From Clostridiales bacterium (GTDB lineage: Bacteria; Bacillota; Clostridia; Saccharofermentanales; Saccharofermentanaceae), in assembly GCA_017513085.1 (NCBI GenBank), contig JAFWDK010000010.1:186001-250000 (forward strand): a DNA stretch of 64,000 bases. The letters are read 5' to 3'. The notes below the pieces were generated by a model. It ran no database searches. It was not told the DNA's origin and saw only the letters and a program-made list of their open reading frames with translations. The first letter of the stretch is position 1. Each line of letters begins with the position of its first letter. The position numbers and the translations under genes are program-made. Below are positions 42,964-49,985 of the stretch, piece by piece.

Positions 42964-45323
42964 ATGATGATAATTTATATGTTTTTGATGAAGATCATGT
43001 ATCGGGAAGCCAGAAGATTAGCAATTCCTCGATGTTTGACTCGATCCTGTCTTTTGTTACGAGCAGATATTTCGTTTTGGGTACGATTTTCTGCGTTTTT
43101 GGCGTTCTGATCCTGATTATGACTGCGTCGCTTCAGTTTTCTGACGAAGCAAAAAAGATTTCGGCAAGCACAGTCGGTGTCGCCCGTCAGTATATTGTTC
43201 CAGCGCCAAGAGGCGATATTGTTGATTCAAAAGGAAGAGTTATTGCTACCAATCAGGAGATCAATACGCTCATGCTTTCCAATGCCGGACTGGATGATAC
43301 GGCATTAAACAGCATGTGTCTGGAGCTTTCGTATCTTTTTGACAAATATAATTGTGTGCCGGTTTCCACTTTGGATGATTACTTTTCGATAGATCCATAC
43401 GCTTTTCAGAAATCCGATGAAGATATTGCACTTTGGCAGACAAACAGGAATCTGTTTGACTTGAAAGAGCCAAATCCTAATACGGTCGTAACTTATTCAG
43501 ATGAGTATGTTAAAAGTGATCCGCAGATCTTTTTCTTATATCTTCGAAGGAAATTCCATCTTGATGAGAATTATACCGAGCAGGAAGCTTATCGCATCAT
43601 AAAGATCCGCTATCAGATATATATGGATAACTGGGCTTTTCAGACAGGAACGCCTGTTTTGATTGCGAAGGATGTTCCGGAAGAACTGATCCGCATACTG
43701 ATGGAGCAGAATTACCATTTTATGGGGATTTTGGCTAATAAAGAGTATCGTCGGGTATATACTCCATTAGCGAAGGTTTCTTCTCATGTAGTTGGATATG
43801 TTGGTAAGATTTCGCAGGAAAAACTTTCGGAATTGCAACCGGTCGGTTATATGGCATCTGATCTTGTTGGCCAGTCTGGTGTCGAGGCCCAGATGGAACG
43901 ATATCTTCATGGCCAGTATGGTGAAAAGCCATATAACGTATGGTCTACAGATCAGGAGAACGGCATATTTTATGATTCGAGCCTCGGTGTTGATCCTAGA
44001 TCCGGTGCACAAATTACACTGACGATTGATACTAACCTTCAGCAGGTTGGAATTGATAGTATTAAAGAGTATATTCAAAAGGCGATTCAAAAAGAGGAAT
44101 CTAAGCCGATAGAAGAACAGAAAAAGACCGCTTCAGCCGGCTCTTTGGTTGTAATGAAAGTCAAAACAGGCGAGATACTTGCTATGTGTTCATATCCGGA
44201 TTATGATCCGAATGATTTCGTCCTTTCCATGGAAGGAGATGTGCAGGCTAAAGAGCAAGTCAAGTATTACCTGGGCATCGATGAATATCAAGATATCACA
44301 AAAGAAGACATGCCACTTTGGAATCGTGCAATTTCTTCTATGTACCCGCCAGGATCAACATTCAAGTTGGTTACGGCATTGACAGCACTTGAGTGTAAGG
44401 TGATTTCTCCGGAAAACAGTGAGGTTAGATGCGTCAGTCCTACTGATTTTGGTGGAATGAAATGGACGTGCCTGGAATATCCTGAGACTGGTCATGGTAT
44501 GTTGGATCTGACTTCCGGACTTGCAACTTCGTGCAATATTTACTTTGCCTCGATCGGTGTCGACTCAACTATCAGCAATATTGATAAGACAGCACAACGA
44601 CTTGGACTTGGAGAATTGACAGGAATCGACCTTCCGGGTGAGTATCCCGGCATTCGCGCAAATCAAGCTAACAAGCGTAGACTTAGAAGCAATTGGACAG
44701 ATGAAGATACGGACTGGCATATTGCGGATACAGCCCAAGCCGCCATAGGACAGTTTGACAACTGCTTTACAGTTATCCAATTGGCTCGGTATGTAGCTGC
44801 AATTGCTACCAATACGCTGGTTACGCCTCATGTAATCGACAAAGTTACCGCTGCCGACGGATCTATCCTTTATGAGGGTCCGAAGGAGGCGATTCCGCTC
44901 AAAATCGACGAGGATTATTTGGAAGCGATTCACAGAGGTATGCTCGCTGCGAGTACCGAAGGAACAGGACAAGAATGGCTTAGTAATTTCCCGATTACGG
45001 TTGCATGTAAAACGGGTACTGCTGAAACAGGATTCGAGGATATCAATATGGAGTACTCGAACGGCGTGTTTATATGCTATGCACCGGCTGAAGATCCTGA
45101 GATCTGTATTGCTCTTTGTATTGAAAGAGGTGAGTGGGGTAGCCGTGTAATTGAAATTGCACGAAAACTCTTAATAGCATATTTCAATGAAAAGGATCCA
45201 AATAAATTGGAGCCTGAAAAGACTCTTCCTCCGATTGGTGACGTTATTGAGGATAGCCAGGCAGGACAGAACGGTACAACAAATGATGATCAGAATGGTG
45301 GTTCGGACAACACGGACAATTAA
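42948..45323 (+). CDS. Penicillin-binding protein 2 (class B, elongation transpeptidase)
   Basis: Cross-links peptidoglycan during side-wall growth; an mrdA-type protein. The 791 residues have a short cytoplasmic N-terminus, one membrane helix (about 42-62), the pedestal domain with PAPRGDIVDSKGRVIATN and VVGYVGKISQEK, and the transpeptidase domain. The catalytic motifs are PPGSTFK (SxxK, near residue 470), SCN in ATSCNIYF and KTGTAE (near 688). The Asp/Asn-rich tail is dispensable-looking. It is longer than E. coli PBP2 (633), as is usual in Firmicutes. GGAGG precedes the ATG inside mreD. It is the last gene of the mre unit. Confidence 0.92.
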   Translation: MAKRLDDDNLYVFDEDHVSGSQKISNSSMFDSILSFVTSRYFVLGTIFCVFGVLILIMTASLQFSDEAKKISASTVGVARQYIVPAPRGDIVDSKGRVIATNQEINTLMLSNAGLDDTALNSMCLELSYLFDKYNCVPVSTLDDYFSIDPYAFQKSDEDIALWQTNRNLFDLKEPNPNTVVTYSDEYVKSDPQIFFLYLRRKFHLDENYTEQEAYRIIKIRYQIYMDNWAFQTGTPVLIAKDVPEELIRILMEQNYHFMGILANKEYRRVYTPLAKVSSHVVGYVGKISQEKLSELQPVGYMASDLVGQSGVEAQMERYLHGQYGEKPYNVWSTDQENGIFYDSSLGVDPRSGAQITLTIDTNLQQVGIDSIKEYIQKAIQKEESKPIEEQKKTASAGSLVVMKVKTGEILAMCSYPDYDPNDFVLSMEGDVQAKEQVKYYLGIDEYQDITKEDMPLWNRAISSMYPPGSTFKLVTALTALECKVISPENSEVRCVSPTDFGGMKWTCLEYPETGHGMLDLTSGLATSCNIYFASIGVDSTISNIDKTAQRLGLGELTGIDLPGEYPGIRANQANKRRLRSNWTDEDTDWHIADTAQAAIGQFDNCFTVIQLARYVAAIATNTLVTPHVIDKVTAADGSILYEGPKEAIPLKIDEDYLEAIHRGMLAASTEGTGQEWLSNFPITVACKTGTAETGFEDINMEYSNGVFICYAPAEDPEICIALCIERGEWGSRVIEIARKLLIAYFNEKDPNKLEPEKTLPPIGDVIEDSQAGQNGTTNDDQNGGSDNTDN

Positions 45324-45365
45324 AGTTCTGTTTTGAATTGTTTCGTGCAAAATGATAAATTTTTG

Positions 45366-45394
45366 TTGCAGATTCTACCTTGAATTAGTAGAAT
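45366..45394 (+). promoter_or_regulatory. Promoter with overlapping dyad before the MgsA-like gene
   Basis: TTGCAG, a 17-base spacer and TAGAAT. A perfect seven-base dyad, ATTCTAC-N9-GTAGAAT (45372-45394), fills the spacer and -10 and looks like a repressor site. Its centre CTTGAATTA is also found in the icd promoter spacer. Confidence 0.6.
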
Positions 45395-45423
45395 ATATAT
45401 ATAAATCGTTGGAGGCAGCTAGA

Positions 45424-45825
45424 ATGAAGATAGTTATAATGGCTGATAATCGGAAGAATGAGCTTCTTGTAAATTTTTGTATTGCTTATCGTCAGCTTTT
45501 GTCAAAGCATACCCTGATATCTCTTCACAATACAGCTACTCTTCTTGAATCTGCTGCGGATCTTAGTGTTGTCGGTCTATCGACCGATTATTCCGGCGGT
45601 TTTGATCAGTTGGCATCAAGGGCCGAGTATAACGAGATCGATTCAGTGATCTATCTGCGTGATACGCAGTTGGCAAACTATAATGAGATCAATCCGCTTT
45701 TAAAAGCTTGTGATTACAACAGTATTCCTTATGCTACCAACCTTGCATCGGCTGAAATATTAGTTCTTGCTATCGATCGTGGTGATTTGGATTGGCGTGA
45801 ACTGGTTCGTGATCAGAATTTCTGA
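45424..45825 (+). CDS. Methylglyoxal synthase homologue lacking key catalytic residues
   Basis: A 133-residue protein of the MgsA fold. True MgsA turns dihydroxyacetone phosphate into methylglyoxal. Homology is plain in LVNFCIAYRQLLSKHTL, EIDSVIYLRD, IPYATNLASAE and DRGDLDWREL. Compared with E. coli MgsA (numbering from memory), His19 is deleted (MADNRKN against AHDHCKQ), the phosphate loop ATGTTG is SLHNTA, and the His98/Asp101 segment PHDPD is NYNEIN with no His or Asp. The GGDQQ aspartate is shifted (GGFDQ). It is probably not a normal synthase. The start at 45424 follows GTTGGAGG. A glyoxalase-II-like gene follows 12 bases later. Confidence 0.75.
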   Translation: MKIVIMADNRKNELLVNFCIAYRQLLSKHTLISLHNTATLLESAADLSVVGLSTDYSGGFDQLASRAEYNEIDSVIYLRDTQLANYNEINPLLKACDYNSIPYATNLASAEILVLAIDRGDLDWRELVRDQNF

Positions 45826-45837
45826 TATTGGTGACAG

Positions 45838-46470
45838 ATGAAAGTATTCTCTTTCCCGTATGGTTTAGTACAAGCTAATATGTATGTGCTTGTTTTCGAT
45901 AAAGAGGCTATCGTGATCGATCCGTGTGTTTCTTGGAAAGACACTGATCTTTCGGATTTGTCTATTCGGGCAGTTTTATGTACACACGGTCATTTTGATC
46001 ATATTTCAGCATTAGATGAATATGGAGGAGATCTGACGCTGCCTGTCTTTATTGATAAAAATGATAAAAACATGCTGTCGGATCCAGAATTGAATCACTC
46101 TTCTGATTTTGGCATGAATATACATTATGACGGTGCTGTTGAGGTCTTTTCACAGAGTGAATATTCTAATGAAGATTTTAATATTTCTGAGACATTTTCT
46201 TTGAAAATTGTTTCTACACCTGGTCATACTCCTGGCTCTGTTTGTTTCTTGTTTATAGATCAGGATAAAAAAATGCGTATGTTCACAGGTGATATGCTTT
46301 TTGCAGGAAGCGTTGGCAGAACGGATCTTGGTGGCTCCTTTCAGGATATGAAACGATCGATCAGTAAACTAAAAGAAATGGCGGATGATATAGAATGTTA
46401 TCCTGGGCATGGTGATGTGACCGATCTTGGCCGTGAAAAGCGATATAATCCATATTTCCATGAGTTTTAA
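45838..46470 (+). CDS. MBL-fold metallo-hydrolase (glyoxalase II-like)
   Basis: A 210-residue metallo-beta-lactamase-fold hydrolase of the hydroxyacylglutathione hydrolase-like group. Metal ligands are visible: CTHGHFDHISALDEYG (HxHxDH), STPGHTPGSVCF, FTGDMLFAGSVGRTDLGG and CYPGHGDVT. Relatives act on thioesters or sulfur species and often lack an assigned substrate. Only a weak ribosome site (GGTGACAG) precedes it, so it may be translated together with the MgsA-like gene. A terminator follows. Confidence 0.88.
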   Translation: MKVFSFPYGLVQANMYVLVFDKEAIVIDPCVSWKDTDLSDLSIRAVLCTHGHFDHISALDEYGGDLTLPVFIDKNDKNMLSDPELNHSSDFGMNIHYDGAVEVFSQSEYSNEDFNISETFSLKIVSTPGHTPGSVCFLFIDQDKKMRMFTGDMLFAGSVGRTDLGGSFQDMKRSISKLKEMADDIECYPGHGDVTDLGREKRYNPYFHEF

Positions 46471-46475
46471 AAATT

Positions 46476-46499
46476 GCCGGAATTGTTCCGGCTTTTTTT
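46476..46499 (+). terminator. Terminator after the MBL hydrolase
   Basis: GCCGGAA-TTG-TTCCGGC followed by seven T residues, a textbook intrinsic terminator, starting six bases after the stop codon. Confidence 0.9.
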
Positions 46500-46534
46500 G
46501 TCATTTGTGGCTCCTATTGACGAAGTTCCATGCT

Positions 46535-46554
46535 TTTGTCGTTATTTGTCGTTT
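46535..46554 (+). promoter_or_regulatory. Tandem TTTGTCGTT repeats before the Tad-like genes
   Basis: TTTGTCGTT occurs twice with a ten-base period (46535 and 46545), so both copies face the same side of the helix, followed by TACAAT at 46556. It may be an activator site next to a -10. TTTGTCGTTT also occurs before comEC. Confidence 0.3.
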
Positions 46555-46609
46555 GTACAATAAGTATGTCATCAGACTGCCTGTTATATTGAAGCAGGAG
46601 GTGATTTCT

Positions 46610-46882
46610 ATGAATACTGTTCAGACGGCAATTGTTTTTGTGGTTGTGTTTCTTGTTCTTTGTATGTTCATCGTAATGAGTCCGCTCATGTATAAAAGAA
46701 CTTTCTATCTGGCGGAGATCTCAGTATCTTCTCAAGATAAGAATAACGAGAAAAAGCGGATATTCGAAGTGGTTCCCAAAACAAACAAAGATAATTACTG
46801 GAATATCGAAAACAGTTGCCCGGAAAAGGCATACAGATTTGCTAAAGGGCTACATGATTCAGTAAACATCATAATTGGATAA
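46610..46882 (+). CDS. Small membrane protein, first gene of a Tad-like module
   Basis: A 90-residue protein with one N-terminal membrane helix (about residues 5-28), then a basic and polar tail. I do not recognise a family; it lacks the Flp pilin motif. GCAGGAGG precedes the start at 46610. The next gene starts 10 bases after its stop. It may be a minor component of the pseudopilin-like set that follows. Confidence 0.65.
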   Translation: MNTVQTAIVFVVVFLVLCMFIVMSPLMYKRTFYLAEISVSSQDKNNEKKRIFEVVPKTNKDNYWNIENSCPEKAYRFAKGLHDSVNIIIG

Positions 46883-46892
46883 AGGAGAAAGT

Positions 46893-48287
46893 ATGAAAAA
46901 GAGATTATTCGGAAGAAAGGGTTCAATCACGATATTTCTATGTATTATCCTTTCTGCAATCATTCTTCTTGAGAGTGTATATATTTCCGGAGCGTATCAA
47001 AGAAAACGCGAGGTCTTGATTACCGAGGCGGTGTCTCACCAGGTGGAACAGGCTTTGTCTCAGTTTGACAGGGATATTCTGGATTGGTACGGTCTATATG
47101 CTATCAAAGAGGTCAAGGAGGGGACGGCTGTTTTCAAAAGTATGACCGCTTCTTTGAAGGATGCATCTTATGCATATGAGATGACACATCCCTTTGATAA
47201 TGATTGTTTGAAAGACTGCATATCTGATTATATGCGTCTTCGAGGGCTTGCCTTTGAAGGGAATGGCATCCTTGACCGTCTGGGTATTTCGATCTCTAAG
47301 ATCAGGGGAAGCAATAACACTGGTGGAGATGGTATTTCCAGCTGGTTACCAACGTTTAAATCAATGTTGGGCAACAAAAAATATGTCAAGACGATTCTCG
47401 ATAAACTGAAAGACACGATCAGAGATGTCGGCCTAGGTGAAAAAATCGACAAATTCAATTCATTTGTCGACAGTGCAAGAATGGTATGGGAGGAGAAAAG
47501 CAGTGCGGTAATTGAATATGGAGATTCTTCCACTACGATTTCTATGTTTGATCCATCCTCGATTTCAGGATTGACGAATCTGTTTGATAAATACATGGAT
47601 GCTGATCTGCCGGGTTTTATTGACAGAATGATCATGAATGAATATGCAACTTTTCAATTTGACTCGAGATTAACAAATATCATAACTGACAACGGAGCGG
47701 TTCCTGAGACGAATATGATAGGAATCCCGTTTGATAAGATGCATTCCGGAAATCATTCTGATCTGGAGTTTCTTCTGGTTGGTTCGGATTCTGAATCGAC
47801 GAATCAATTTGCGGTGAGCAGTCTGCTTCTTGGCATGCGCTTGCTTTTAGATATGGGCTCATTTCTTATGGATGAAGCTAAGAAACAGACGGCATTTGTA
47901 ATTGCAGAAGTCATGACTTTGATCATTGCTTTAGTGTCTTTAGGTACTGTGATCATTGATCCGTTTACCATCCAATATGTGATCCTCTTCATTATGGCCT
48001 ATATTCAGGCGTGGACAGATGTAGTCAAACTTGTTAACGGTATGAGTGTTCCGCTATTTTATAACGATACATTTCCTTCTGTCGGAAGGCTGACTGATAC
48101 CAGTTATCGGGATTATTTCCGCATTGCGCTTTTGTTTGTTCCGGAAGAATGGCTGTTGATAAGAATGCGGTATGTAATACAACGTGATGCCGGTGCGACA
48201 CTTTATACAGGCATCAAAGGCACGGGGAAACTGCAAGATAGCGAGTATCAGGTGGAAAGGAGGTATGAATTGTATGAGAATCATTAG
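46893..48287 (+). CDS. TadG-like / DUF5702-like membrane protein
   Basis: A 464-residue protein. The N-terminus, KKRLFGRKGSITIFLCIILS, has a basic stretch, Gly and a hydrophobic helix as in TadG-type and DUF5702 proteins of Clostridia. A long extracytoplasmic domain (about 40-310) follows with LDWYGLYAIKE near its start. A hydrophobic hairpin lies near 330-385, ahead of a short C-terminal domain. Such proteins accompany tight-adherence pili. The ATG at 46893 follows AAAGGAG. It overlaps the following TadE-like gene by 14 bases. Confidence 0.6.
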   Translation: MKKRLFGRKGSITIFLCIILSAIILLESVYISGAYQRKREVLITEAVSHQVEQALSQFDRDILDWYGLYAIKEVKEGTAVFKSMTASLKDASYAYEMTHPFDNDCLKDCISDYMRLRGLAFEGNGILDRLGISISKIRGSNNTGGDGISSWLPTFKSMLGNKKYVKTILDKLKDTIRDVGLGEKIDKFNSFVDSARMVWEEKSSAVIEYGDSSTTISMFDPSSISGLTNLFDKYMDADLPGFIDRMIMNEYATFQFDSRLTNIITDNGAVPETNMIGIPFDKMHSGNHSDLEFLLVGSDSESTNQFAVSSLLLGMRLLLDMGSFLMDEAKKQTAFVIAEVMTLIIALVSLGTVIIDPFTIQYVILFIMAYIQAWTDVVKLVNGMSVPLFYNDTFPSVGRLTDTSYRDYFRIALLFVPEEWLLIRMRYVIQRDAGATLYTGIKGTGKLQDSEYQVERRYELYENH

Positions 48288-49296
48288 AAAAAGACGGTTG
48301 AGAATCGGTTCGTTTGTATTGGAGGCCAGTATTGCGACACCGATCGTGGTCGTTCTTTTGGCAGCCATGCTATCGTCAATGACTGCGATCAACTCGGAAT
48401 TATACGTCCAAAGAGCAACGGAAAATGTTGTACAGGAGATCAATCTGGCGATTCCGATTGCTTCACAAGGCTTTTCATGTATTGATGATATAGCTAAATT
48501 CTTTGGAGTAGGTGATCTGCTCGATGTTGATACCAAGGATATTGATACATTTTTAGGCGCTTTTGGAGCAGTGAGCGGAGCAACAGACGTTGATTTCGAA
48601 GATATAGTCGGTACTGTTGCGTTTGGCCGATTGGTAAGAGACAGGATCGTGAACGAGTACCGGAAAATATGTAAGAATAATTGGGTCGCTACAGATCTTT
48701 TAAAAACAATGTCTGTATATTTGGACTATGATAAAGAGAAAAAGTGTATCTTTGTCGATGTTTACTATGAGCTATCAGCAGGCAAGATCTCTTTGTTCCG
48801 AAAGTACTGCACAACGGTTTCCATGTATGCAGATCCGATCCAACGTCCGGAACAGGATCCGGGGAATGGCGAGCAGACTGATTCCATATGGGATCAGGAT
48901 AATTTTGGCAGGGGAATTGCGTTAAGAAAGAAATATGGTGGAAATCTACCGCACAACTATCCTGTTATAAGCGCTTTTAAGGATCATGAAGCGACTTCTG
49001 TCAAAAGCATCGATACAACCTCGCCGTACTATCAAAATCTTACAAAACTGACAGGCGTAGTAAAAGGATATATTGATGATCTGGCGGATTTTCAAGGCGC
49101 CAACTGGGGTGATACTTCTATTTCCGGAGATGATATCCACTCGAGAAAACTCATAATCGTCATTCCTGAGAACGGATCGGAAGAGTGTACTGCAGCAATC
49201 GAGCAATTACGCGCATATGCGGAAAGCCGTGGAGTGAAGCTTCAAATCGAATCTTATGGGGAATCCCACAAATATACTCAAGAACCCGAGCAGTAG
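48274..49296 (+). CDS. TadE-like pseudopilin family protein
   Basis: A 340-residue protein starting MRIIRKRRLRIGSFVLEASIATPIVVVLL: basic residues, then G-S-F-V-L-E-A-S and a hydrophobic helix. That is the TadE pattern with a possible prepilin-peptidase site before the helix and Glu near position 5 of the mature end. The rest is extracytoplasmic with no domain I can name; the C-terminal part includes KLIIVIPENGSEECTAAIEQLR. AAAGGAGG supports the ATG at 48274 inside the preceding gene. No Tad ATPase, secretin or prepilin peptidase is in the window. Confidence 0.65.
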   Translation: MRIIRKRRLRIGSFVLEASIATPIVVVLLAAMLSSMTAINSELYVQRATENVVQEINLAIPIASQGFSCIDDIAKFFGVGDLLDVDTKDIDTFLGAFGAVSGATDVDFEDIVGTVAFGRLVRDRIVNEYRKICKNNWVATDLLKTMSVYLDYDKEKKCIFVDVYYELSAGKISLFRKYCTTVSMYADPIQRPEQDPGNGEQTDSIWDQDNFGRGIALRKKYGGNLPHNYPVISAFKDHEATSVKSIDTTSPYYQNLTKLTGVVKGYIDDLADFQGANWGDTSISGDDIHSRKLIIVIPENGSEECTAAIEQLRAYAESRGVKLQIESYGESHKYTQEPEQ

Positions 49297-49330
49297 CATT
49301 ATATTATATATAAATATATACAAAAAAAAG

Positions 49331-49359
49331 TTGTCATTGAGCAAACCTTGCTGTATATT
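49331..49359 (+). promoter_or_regulatory. Promoter of the yerC-secA unit
   Basis: TTGTCA, a 17-base spacer and TATATT, 47 bases before the first start codon (TTG 49407). Confidence 0.6.
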
Positions 49360-49406
49360 ATTAGTGCTGATAATTTGAGTAATTGTGTTTACTTGGAGGA
49401 GAAGAC

Positions 49407-49646
49407 TTGAAACAGGGAAGCGAGCAAGTACGTGAAGTAGGCAGTTCCCGGCAATCCGGCGGATTCAAGGATCGGGAAAGAGATCTTCCGATCGGAGATG
49501 TTTTGCGTAAACATTACCGGGAGCTTATGACCAAGCGTTTGTTGGTTTTAACTGTTGTCATTCTTCTAATCCTTTTGGTGGTCATTTTTACTGTTAATGG
49601 CTTTTTCGGCCGCATGTTTGATACACTGATGGGATTTGTGGATTGA
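49407..49646 (+). CDS. Small single-helix membrane protein
   Basis: A 79-residue protein with a charged, probably cytoplasmic N-terminus (DRERDLPIGDVLRKHYREL) and a single C-terminal membrane helix (about residues 45-66) ending GFFGRMFDTLMGFVD. Unknown family. The start is TTG at 49407 with GGAGGAG nine bases upstream; the frame has no ATG near. It is first in the transcript leading to yerC and secA. Confidence 0.6.
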   Translation: MKQGSEQVREVGSSRQSGGFKDRERDLPIGDVLRKHYRELMTKRLLVLTVVILLILLVVIFTVNGFFGRMFDTLMGFVD

Positions 49647-49653
49647 GGTTATT

Positions 49654-49983
49654 GTGAACGACAAGCTTAAAGACAAACATATGGATGATCTTTTTGACGC
49701 GATTCTTACATTGAAGACTCGTGAAGAGTGTTATTCTTTGTTTGAAGATCTTTGCACGATATCTGAGATCAAATCTTTGGCACAAAGGTTTCAAGTAGCG
49801 ATACTTCTTGCTAAAGGGCATACATACTCCGAGATATTCGATGAGACCGGTGTCAGCACAGCGACGATCAGTCGCGTAAAGCGTTGCCTGGATTATGGTG
49901 CCGACGGCTATAGAACCGTTCTTAGCCGTATGGAAATTGATCCTGTCAATGCTGATAAAGGGAAAATGAAAGGGAACGAGTAA
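49654..49983 (+). CDS. yerC: YerC/YecD-type TrpR-like regulator
   Basis: A 109-residue DNA-binding protein of the TrpR superfamily. The sequence MDDLFDAILTLKTREECYSLFEDLCTISEIK-like region leads into a helix-turn-helix, YSEIFDETGVSTATISRVKRCLDYG (about residues 68-92 in outline). Relatives in Firmicutes are small repressors, some in his or pcrB loci, with poorly known targets. The start is GTG 49654 after GAGG; the alternative TTG 18 bases earlier overlaps the previous gene. It lies directly before secA. Confidence 0.85.
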   Translation: MNDKLKDKHMDDLFDAILTLKTREECYSLFEDLCTISEIKSLAQRFQVAILLAKGHTYSEIFDETGVSTATISRVKRCLDYGADGYRTVLSRMEIDPVNADKGKMKGNE

Positions 49984-49985
49984 AA

